Below, one piece after another: positions 1-5,061 of a stretch of DNA of 7,610 nucleotides (position 1 is its first letter; each line of letters opens with the position of its first letter). The stretch is from an uncultured Gemmatimonadota bacterium. Its GTDB lineage: Bacteria; Gemmatimonadota; Gemmatimonadetes; Longimicrobiales; Gaopeijiaceae. The position numbers were made by a program, and so were the translations under genes. The notes under the pieces are model-generated. The model was given only the letters and a program-made list of their open reading frames with translations, searched no databases and was not told the DNA's origin. Location: assembly GCA_938030915.1 (NCBI GenBank), contig CALHIO010000358.1, positions 1 through 7,610 on the forward strand, in the 5' to 3' direction.

Positions 1-473
1 GAGTCGCCGGTGCATGGCGTGAGCGCTGGTGGACCGCCGACCTGCTCCTCATTTACGGGATTCAGGATCTCGTGGAGACCGAGCGGGCACAGGTTGAGTT
101 CTTCCATCTCTTCGAGGCACTTCGTCGCCGCGGTGCTCGCATGATGTTCGTGGCGGACCGCGCGCCCTCCGGCATCGAGGCGATCGACGATCGTCTTCGG
201 TCGCGCTTCGAGGGTGGTCTCGTGCTCGAGCTGTCGACCGGCGCGGCCGGAGCATTCGAACTCATCGAGTCGGCCGACCTTGCCGGATCGGGGGATGACT
301 CGATCTACGTACCGGACCTGGGGGATGACCACGTGATGGGCGCCGATTCGGGCAAACCTCAGCCCGTCCCCATCGAGGCCACGCAGAAGGGCGGGGCGTG
401 GTTCCCGGGACCGGAGAGCGTGGTGATCCACTGGCCGAGGTTCGAGGCGCTGCTGATCGAGGAGCTTGACTGA
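1..473 (+). CDS. DnaA-like AAA+ protein with degenerate Walker B, C-terminal part (5' end off window)
   Basis: The frame is open from the left edge (first whole codon at base 3), so the N-terminus and Walker A lie outside; 156 residues are visible. The order matches the DnaA AAA+ core: a Walker B-position strand (ADLLLIYGIQDL), the following ER..VEFFHLFEAL helix, a sensor I-like strand (FVADRAPSGI) and box VII (RLRSRFEGGL), whose arginine normally acts as the finger. The two Walker B aspartates of DnaA (LLLIDDIQ) are Tyr-Gly here, so ATP hydrolysis is probably lost, although nucleotide binding cannot be judged. After box VII there is no DnaA domain IV (DNA-binding helices). Instead there is an acidic, Gly/Pro-rich linker ending in a compact tail (WFPGPESVVIHWPRFEALLIEEL). 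It is therefore not a replication initiator; an Hda-like or other regulatory role is inference. Its stop overlaps the next start (TGATG), which implies translational coupling to the PATAN-TPR gene. Confidence 0.8.
   Translation, partial: VAGAWRERWWTADLLLIYGIQDLVETERAQVEFFHLFEALRRRGARMMFVADRAPSGIEAIDDRLRSRFEGGLVLELSTGAAGAFELIESADLAGSGDDSIYVPDLGDDHVMGADSGKPQPVPIEATQKGGAWFPGPESVVIHWPRFEALLIEELD
460..464 (+). promoter_or_regulatory. Shine-Dalgarno for the PATAN-TPR gene
   Basis: AGGAG lies 8 bases before the ATG at 473, inside the last codons of the DnaA-like gene. It fixes the start of the downstream gene and fits coupled translation across the TGATG junction. Confidence 0.75.
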
Positions 474-2092
474 TGGCGATCGAAGGCGCGCTTCAGGACG
501 TCAGCCTGGCCGACATCTGCCAGCTCCTCGGGATGGGCATGAAGACGGGCTGCCTGAGCCTGACCGACCGGTCGAATTTCGGCTACATCTACTTCCAGAA
601 GGGTCGGGTCATCCATGCGTCGGTCCTGAACCGACGCGACCGGCTCGGTGAGCTGCTCGTCCGAAACCACGTCATCACGCGTAAGGCGCTCTCTGAAGCG
701 ACCGCCGAGCAGCAGCAGAACAAGAACAGGCGCCTGGGTGAAATCCTCGTCGAGCAGGAGGCGATCAGCGAGGAAGAGCTCCAGAGGTACATCCAGATGC
801 AGATCGAAGAGGCCGTGTATCACCTCTTCGCGTGGACGCAGGGCGCGTTCCATTTCGACACCGACCAGATGCCGGAGGAAGAGGGCCCCTATCTGGTCAA
901 CGTCCCGCCCGAGGCGCTCCTCATGGAGGGGGCTCGGCGTGTGGACGAGTGGAGTCTCGTCGAGAAGAAGATCCCGTCCTTCGACATCGTCTTCCAGCTG
1001 GACAAGCACCCTGACGACTCCGACGAAGATGTGGAACTGACCAAGGATCAGCAGAAGGTCCTGCCGTTTATCGACGGGGTCCGCACCGTGACCGAGATCA
1101 TGGACGAGGCCGGGCTTGTCGAGTTCGAGACCGGCAAGGCGTTGTACGGTCTCATCTCGGCTGGCTTCGTCTCCCGCGCGGGTGAGCGGTCCACGTCGGA
1201 GGAAACGGGCGGCGACGAGGCGCTTCAGCAACATCTGAACGTCGGCGTCGCGTTCTACCGCTCGGGCATGATGGAAGACGCCGGGCGCGAGTTCGAACAG
1301 GCGCTCCAGATCGAGCCGACTCAGGCGCGCGCAAACTTCATGATGGGCCTGATCGCATTCCGACGGGGCCGTCTCGAAGAGGCGCTCAATTTCTTCGGAT
1401 CGATGCCGCCCGGCGCGGGCAACAACTACTCGGTGTACCGGAATACCGCGCTCATTCTTGAGATGCTCGGGCGGTACGATGAGGCCCTGCAAGTCCTGGA
1501 CGGGGCTCTGGTCGCCAAGCCGCTGGACGCCCACGTGCACCTCGCGAGAGGGATCATTCACCTCAAGCGCGGTGACGTCCCGGCGTCTCTCGACGCTCTT
1601 CGACTCTACCGCACGTCGGCAGATCTGAAACAGCCTTCTCCGCAGTACTACGCATACACGGTGCTCGCGTCCGCCGTCGGAGGGGATCTCGAGTACGCCG
1701 TTGCGGTAGGTCGAGAGGGGCTTGGTCACTACCCGGACTCTGGTCCGATCCTGGTGAACCTGGGTCAGGTGCTCGAGCGGCGTGGCGAGATGGAGGCGGC
1801 GGCCGCGCTGTACAAGCGGGCGACCCACTCCAATCCTCCGCTTCCCCAGGCGCACAAGAACCTCGGCGATCAGGCATGGGCTCACGGCGACTCCGAAGGA
1901 GCACGGACGCAGTACGAGAAGGCTGTGAAGCTCTCGCCGCGCCTCGGGGACGACGTGTACCTGCGTCTCGGTACGCTCGCATACAAGAGCGACGACCGCG
2001 ACGTGGCGTTGCTTCTCTGGCGACGGGCCCTCGATCTGAATCCGGCGAACGAGGCCGTTCAGGCCAACCTGGAGATGCTGTCTTCGGATTAG
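473..2092 (+). CDS. PATAN (DUF4388) domain protein with MshEN-like insertion and C-terminal TPR array
   Basis: 539 residues, no signal peptide, presumably cytoplasmic. Residues 1-56 and about 119-160 form the split PATAN/DUF4388 domain (start MAIEGALQDVSLADICQLL; GYIYFQKGRVIHA strand pair; GAFHF return strand). PATAN is a protein-interaction domain of PatA-type regulators. It is interrupted at 57-118 by a helical insertion made of two near-copies, RLGELLV..H.I....L and RLGEILV..E.I....L, 30 residues apart, each closing with Gln (Q80, Q110). This resembles the alpha-clip of PATAN proteins and the MshEN motif. Residues 189-236 look like a small winged-helix-type domain (LPFIDGVRTVTEIMDEAG). From residue 249 to about 526 there are roughly eight TPR units (for example YDEALQVLDGALVAKP and DRDVALLLWRRALDLNP), then a capping helix. 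A scaffold or adaptor role with the coupled DnaA-like protein is inference. The start is supported by AGGAG 8 bases upstream. Confidence 0.88.
   Translation: MAIEGALQDVSLADICQLLGMGMKTGCLSLTDRSNFGYIYFQKGRVIHASVLNRRDRLGELLVRNHVITRKALSEATAEQQQNKNRRLGEILVEQEAISEEELQRYIQMQIEEAVYHLFAWTQGAFHFDTDQMPEEEGPYLVNVPPEALLMEGARRVDEWSLVEKKIPSFDIVFQLDKHPDDSDEDVELTKDQQKVLPFIDGVRTVTEIMDEAGLVEFETGKALYGLISAGFVSRAGERSTSEETGGDEALQQHLNVGVAFYRSGMMEDAGREFEQALQIEPTQARANFMMGLIAFRRGRLEEALNFFGSMPPGAGNNYSVYRNTALILEMLGRYDEALQVLDGALVAKPLDAHVHLARGIIHLKRGDVPASLDALRLYRTSADLKQPSPQYYAYTVLASAVGGDLEYAVAVGREGLGHYPDSGPILVNLGQVLERRGEMEAAAALYKRATHSNPPLPQAHKNLGDQAWAHGDSEGARTQYEKAVKLSPRLGDDVYLRLGTLAYKSDDRDVALLLWRRALDLNPANEAVQANLEMLSSD
641..802 (+). 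repeat. Tandem 24-residue MshEN-like motif pair within the PATAN gene
   Basis: Protein-level repeat: residues 57-80 and 87-110 of the PATAN-TPR protein, separated by six residues. Each starts RLGE, has a hydrophobic pair at positions 6-7, Ile at 12, Leu at 17 and Gln at 24. The MshEN c-di-GMP motif as I recall it is two 24-residue units of the form RLGxx(hydrophobic)2xxG(hydrophobic)2xxxxLxxxLxxQ. The Gly at position 10 is His in the first copy and Glu in the second, and the Leu at 21 is Thr or Ile. The nucleotide copies have diverged, so this is an old duplication typical of the fold. Confidence 0.65.
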
Positions 2093-2112
2093 GTCATCTG
2101 CTCTTCGACCAG

Positions 2113-3108
2113 GTGCGTCGTCAGGTTGTGCATGTCCTGATCATGCTCGGCTCGTTCACGAGTGGTGCCGCGGGACATGCCGCCGCTCAGGGGACCGAGC
2201 GCCCGCTCCCCGACACGCTGGACGGTGTGGCTTACGTCACGACCGCGTCCGCGCGGGCGATGATCCGCCATGCGGAGGCCGATCAGCGGGTGGCCCAGCG
2301 TGTGGGTGAGCTCATCGACGCGTTTGCACCGTTGCCGGGCTTGCCACCGGGGATGCCCGAGGGCGCCCACGTCGTGCTGGCTCACTCACCGAATGCCTTC
2401 GACCAGATAACGGGTGGCGTCGTGCCGGAGTGGCGTGCGGGCGTGGCCATCCCGGCGTGGAACACGCTCGTCATGCCGACGGGAGAGGGGGTCCGTGTCG
2501 TGGACGGTGAGGGACTTCGGACTCTTCGACACGAGTGGGCCCACCTCGGGCTGTCGGGTTATCTGGGTGATCTTCGGATCCCGCGGTGGTTCAACGAGGG
2601 CTACGCACAATGGGCGTCCGGTGGCTTCGATGCGGCCGGAGCGTGGCGACTCCGGATCCTGATCGCGTTGGGGCGAGCCCCGGAGATGGAGGATCTCACG
2701 CTGCGGTGGCCGACCGACCGCGAGGAGGCGCGGACCGCGTACCTGCTTGCTGCGAGCGCCGTGACCTACGTACTGGAGGCCGGTGGAGAGGCAGGCCTCG
2801 CGATGTTCCTGGAGCGGTGGCGGGCTGATCGCTCGTTCGATGACGCGTTCCGCGAGACTTTCGGCGTCACGATGGGACAGTTCGAGGAGGACTGGAGACG
2901 GCACGTCCGCCAGCGATACGGTTGGCTCTTTGTCCTCAGTCACTCCGCCGTCTTCTGGCTTCTCCTGGCACTCGTCTTGCTCTTCATGGTGCGTGGGCGA
3001 CAGAGGAGGAATCGGGAGACAATGGCGAGGTTGAGAGCGGGTGAGCTTCCCGACGCCCCGGCGTGGTGGGATCCAGATTCGGTGGACCCGGTAGGAGAAG
3101 AATCATGA
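2113..3108 (+). CDS. Membrane-anchored HExxH metallopeptidase (gluzincin, peptidase MA-like)
   Basis: 331 residues from a GTG start 20 bases after the PATAN-TPR stop. The frame is open back to an ATG at 1876 inside that gene, but the extra 79 residues are Arg-rich and shadow-like; GTG 2113 is the first usable start after the stop and gives a good signal peptide (MRRQ, hydrophobic 5-20, likely cleavage after AAA at 23-25). Zinc motif HEWAH is at 140-144 and the third ligand Glu162 lies in WFNEGYAQW, a gluzincin spacing close to the M1-like pattern. The stretch at about 236-270 (SFDDAFRETFGVTMGQFEEDW) is the usual end of the peptidase MA domain. A membrane helix at about 271-293 is followed by an Arg-rich tail, so the protease domain should face the periplasm. 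The substrate is unknown; regulated proteolysis linked to the neighbouring response regulator is speculation. No Shine-Dalgarno is evident, so translation may depend on coupling. Confidence 0.82.
   Translation: MRRQVVHVLIMLGSFTSGAAGHAAAQGTERPLPDTLDGVAYVTTASARAMIRHAEADQRVAQRVGELIDAFAPLPGLPPGMPEGAHVVLAHSPNAFDQITGGVVPEWRAGVAIPAWNTLVMPTGEGVRVVDGEGLRTLRHEWAHLGLSGYLGDLRIPRWFNEGYAQWASGGFDAAGAWRLRILIALGRAPEMEDLTLRWPTDREEARTAYLLAASAVTYVLEAGGEAGLAMFLERWRADRSFDDAFRETFGVTMGQFEEDWRRHVRQRYGWLFVLSHSAVFWLLLALVLLFMVRGRQRRNRETMARLRAGELPDAPAWWDPDSVDPVGEES
2965..2981 (+). promoter_or_regulatory. Candidate sigma-54 (-24/-12) promoter ahead of the response regulator gene
   Basis: CTGGCAC, five bases, TTGCT: the -24 GG (2967-2968) and -12 GC (2979-2980) are ten bases apart, as the sigma-54 consensus YTGGCAC-N5-TTGCW requires. 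The predicted transcript start is near 2992, about 113 bases before the response regulator ATG. The site lies within codons for the protease membrane helix (Leu/Ala/Val run), so chance similarity through hydrophobic codons is possible. No enhancer repeats for an activator were recognised upstream. Confidence 0.4.
3094..3097 (+). promoter_or_regulatory. Shine-Dalgarno for the response regulator gene
   Basis: GGAG, within a GGAGAAG purine run, lies 7 bases before the ATG at 3105. It decides that start over an upstream in-frame alternative at 3063, which would add 14 residues ahead of the receiver domain. Confidence 0.8.
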
Positions 3109-4424
3109 CCGAACAGACGAACACCCGGATCATGGTCGTCGACGACGACACGGACGGGCTCGAGGTCCTCGAAACCCGGTTGACCCACGCCGGATACGAG
3201 GTCGAGACGGCGGACAGCGCCGAGAAGGCGCTCGCTCGGGTCGCAGCGTTCGATCCGGGCATGATCGTCACCGATGTTCGTATGTCCGGGATGACCGGGC
3301 TGGAACTCCTCGACAGGGTTCGCGCGTCGATGGAGGGGGTCGAAATCGTCGTCATGACAGCGCATGACGACATGGAGACTGCGGTGTCCGCCATGAAGTC
3401 CGGAGCGTTCGACTTTCTCGTGAAGCCGGTCGATCCCAAGGCGGTCCAGGCGCTCGCCGATCGCTGCTTCCGAGAGCGCGAACTGGTCGAGACGTCTGAC
3501 GCGCCCGAGGCTGTCGCCGCACTACCTCGGAGCCGACTGATCGGGCGGGACCCACGGATGATCGACATCTACAAGACGATCGGGGTGCTCGCCGCAAATC
3601 GAGCGACGGTACTCATCCGGGGTGAGACCGGGACCGGCAAGGAAGTCATCGCCCGCGGAATCCACGAAAACTCGACAACCTCCGACGAGCCGTTCATCGC
3701 CGTGAACTGTACGGCACTGACGGATACGCTTCTCGAGTCGGAACTCTTCGGTCACGTGAAAGGGGCGTTCACGGGTGCGACGGGAAGCCGCAAGGGGTAC
3801 TTCGAGCTCGCCGGCAAGGGAACCATCTTCCTCGATGAGATCGGCGATACCAGTCCGGATTTCCAGACCAAGCTCCTCCGGGTGCTTCAGGAGCGTCGTT
3901 TTTACCCCGTCGGGGGCGAGGAACCGAGGGCGACACAGGCGCGCGTCATCGCCGCCACCCACCAGCCTATCGAGCATCTCATTGAAGAGGGGCGGTTTCG
4001 CGAGGATCTCTACTTCCGATTGAAAGTCGTCGAGATCGACGTGCCACCGCTCCGCGAGCGTCCCAGCGATATCGAGCTGGTTGCTACTGCTCTTCTGGGA
4101 CGGATTCGAGAAGAGACCGGTCGGGATGTGCGACGCATCTCCGACGAGGCGCTTGCGCGCCTGCAGGCGCATCCGTGGCCCGGCAACGTCCGAGAGCTGG
4201 AAAACGCGCTGATGCGCGCCGCGATCGTGGCGCGCGGTACGGTCATTGGAGCCGATCATCTGATCCTGGAAGGCCGGGCCTCGGCCGGCGAGGACCTCAC
4301 GTTGCGTCAGGCGATCCGGCGCCATGTGCGACTGGTTCTGGATCGAGCGAACGGAGACGAGGAATCCGCAGCCGAGCTTCTCGGCATCTCCAGCGAAGAG
4401 CTTTCGTCTCACCTGGACGATTGA
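3105..4424 (+). CDS. NtrC-family sigma-54-dependent response regulator (REC-AAA+-degenerate Fis-like)
   Basis: 439 residues. The receiver (about 8-122) has acidic pair D13/D14, phosphoacceptor D57, T85 and K107, so phosphorelay control is expected. The AAA+ domain (about 143-370) has Walker A GETGTGKE (173-180), the sigma-54 contact loop GAFTGA (220-225), Walker B with D244/E245, arginine fingers in FREDLYFRL (R299, R305) and sensor II in GNVRELEN (360-367). All catalytic elements are present. The C-terminal helices (about 400-439) align with the Fis-type HTH up to AAELLGIS, but the recognition helix then reads SEELSSHLDD where relatives have a basic form such as SRTTLYRKL. Specific DNA binding is therefore doubtful. 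The ATG overlaps the protease stop (ATGA), suggesting coupled expression. No partner histidine kinase is in the window. Family assignment is firm; the target genes are unknown. Confidence 0.95.
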   Translation: MTEQTNTRIMVVDDDTDGLEVLETRLTHAGYEVETADSAEKALARVAAFDPGMIVTDVRMSGMTGLELLDRVRASMEGVEIVVMTAHDDMETAVSAMKSGAFDFLVKPVDPKAVQALADRCFRERELVETSDAPEAVAALPRSRLIGRDPRMIDIYKTIGVLAANRATVLIRGETGTGKEVIARGIHENSTTSDEPFIAVNCTALTDTLLESELFGHVKGAFTGATGSRKGYFELAGKGTIFLDEIGDTSPDFQTKLLRVLQERRFYPVGGEEPRATQARVIAATHQPIEHLIEEGRFREDLYFRLKVVEIDVPPLRERPSDIELVATALLGRIREETGRDVRRISDEALARLQAHPWPGNVRELENALMRAAIVARGTVIGADHLILEGRASAGEDLTLRQAIRRHVRLVLDRANGDEESAAELLGISSEELSSHLDD

Positions 4425-4449
4425 CCGGCTCGGCCGCCCTGTCTAGCAT
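4421..4449 (+). promoter_or_regulatory. Candidate sigma-70-type promoter for a leaderless transcript
   Basis: TTGACC (4421-4426, 5 of 6 to the -35 consensus, overlapping the TGA of the response regulator) is followed after exactly 17 bases by TAGCAT (4444-4449, TAnnAT). Six bases then separate it from the ATG at 4456, so transcription would start at or next to the ATG. The element fits the TANNNT arrangement known for leaderless genes. Confidence 0.5.
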
Positions 4450-4455
4450 CCTGCC

Positions 4456-4647
4456 ATGTCGAAGAACTCATCGAAGGATACACCCGGCGCACTGCACTTT
4501 ACGAAGGTGAACGCGCTGCTGGGCGCCGGCGGGATCGCCGCACTGACCGCCGGTTACTGGCTACTGGCCCAGGGCTCGATCACGGCGGCTCCGATCCTTC
4601 TGGTCCTCGGATACGTCGTCCTTCTGCCCATGGCGATCATCCGCTGA
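4456..4647 (+). CDS. Small two-helix inner-membrane protein (DUF3098-like topology)
   Basis: 63 residues. A short polar N-terminus (1-17, several Lys and Ser, ending HFTKVN) is followed by helix 1 (about 19-39, Gly/Ala/Leu-rich), a tight turn with GSITAAP, and helix 2 (about 46-62, ILLVLGYVVLLPMAII), ending in a single Arg. The layout, a polar head ending in F-(T/G)-K-x-N before two helices, recalls small DUF3098-type proteins, but I cannot confirm family membership. No enzymatic motif is present, so function is unknown. It lies 31 bases after the response regulator and 33 before ridA, same strand. There is no purine-rich Shine-Dalgarno ahead of the ATG, unlike several neighbours; instead a -10-like TAGCAT sits 6 bases upstream. 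Coding status rests on the convincing hydrophobic pattern and the tight spacing. Confidence 0.75.
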   Translation: MSKNSSKDTPGALHFTKVNALLGAGGIAALTAGYWLLAQGSITAAPILLVLGYVVLLPMAIIR

Positions 4648-4668
4648 CCGCGGAACGCCGCTGATCCC

Positions 4669-4672
4669 AGGA
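4669..4672 (+). promoter_or_regulatory. Shine-Dalgarno for ridA
   Basis: AGGA, within CCAGGATCC, is 8 bases before the ATG at 4681 and favours that start over the second in-frame ATG at 4690. Confidence 0.5.
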
Positions 4673-4680
4673 TCCTGCTG

Positions 4681-5061
4681 ATGCCTCGCATGGCCCTTTC
4701 CAGCCCCACTGCGTCAGCAATCGGGCCGTACTCCCACGCGATCGACGACGGTACGCACGTGTTCTGCTCCGGTCAGACGCCGATCGACCCGGATACGGGG
4801 GCGCTGCGCGAGGGCGGGGTAGGGGATCAGACCCACCAGTGTTTCGACAACCTGTTCGCGGTCCTGGCGGACGGCGGACTCGGCCCTGATGACGTCGTCA
4901 AGGTCAACGTCTACCTCACCGACATGAACGACTTCGCGGAGATGAATGAAGCGTATGCGACGCGCTTCAACGCTCCGCCTCCGGCCCGGACGACGGTCGG
5001 CGTCGCGGCGCTTCCGATGAATGCTCGAGTGGAGATCGAGCTCGTCGCGAAGAAGCCCTAG
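4681..5061 (+). CDS. ridA: RidA/YjgF/YER057c/UK114-family enamine/imine deaminase
   Basis: 126 residues, the usual length for the family, cytoplasmic and in known relatives a homotrimer. RidA proteins hydrolyse reactive 2-aminoacrylate and related imines released by PLP enzymes, protecting those enzymes from damage. Diagnostic blocks are present: SAIGPYSHAI near the start with Tyr17, FCSGQTPIDPDTG (28-40), the VVKVNVYLTDMNDF segment (72-85), and the C-terminal PARTTVGVAALP..ARVEIELVA with the catalytic-site Arg103 and Glu120, equivalents of the conserved Arg/Glu of characterised RidA. The first ATG (4681) has AGGA 8 bases upstream; starting at 4690 would still leave a complete domain. The gene follows the small membrane protein by 33 bases. 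Its TAG shares a CTAG palindrome with the stop of the convergent dikinase gene. The subclass within the Rid superfamily is not certain, but the conserved Arg argues for an active deaminase. Confidence 0.92.
   Translation: MPRMALSSPTASAIGPYSHAIDDGTHVFCSGQTPIDPDTGALREGGVGDQTHQCFDNLFAVLADGGLGPDDVVKVNVYLTDMNDFAEMNEAYATRFNAPPPARTTVGVAALPMNARVEIELVAKKP

Noticed and set aside
290..329. 10-base direct repeat GGGGGATGAC, 30 bases apart, in the DnaA-like gene
   Set aside because: Both copies encode Gly-Asp-Asp in an acidic linker in the same frame; two copies do not support a regulatory or recombination role.
359..1885. 508-codon open frame on the - strand across the PATAN-TPR gene
   Set aside because: It shows the same in-register antisense effect opposite a gene with strong evidence, and no recognisable protein features.
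1876..2112. Longer N-terminus for the metalloprotease starting at ATG 1876
   Set aside because: It would add 79 Arg-rich residues lying out of frame inside the PATAN-TPR gene and bury the signal peptide. No other ATG or GTG occurs in that frame before GTG 2113.
4290..4307. Second sigma-54-like pattern (GG-N10-GC, AGGACC...TTGCG)
   Set aside because: The -24 half lacks TGGCA and the base after TTGC is G; it is a weak match inside coding sequence with no gene suitably placed downstream.
3522..4412. 296-codon open frame on the - strand across the response regulator
   Set aside because: It is in register antisense to a gene whose catalytic motifs are all intact; the translation is low-complexity and shadow-like.
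4650..4661. Short GCGG/CCGC stem between the small membrane protein gene and ridA
   Set aside because: Only 4 bp with no T-run; expected by chance in GC-rich DNA.
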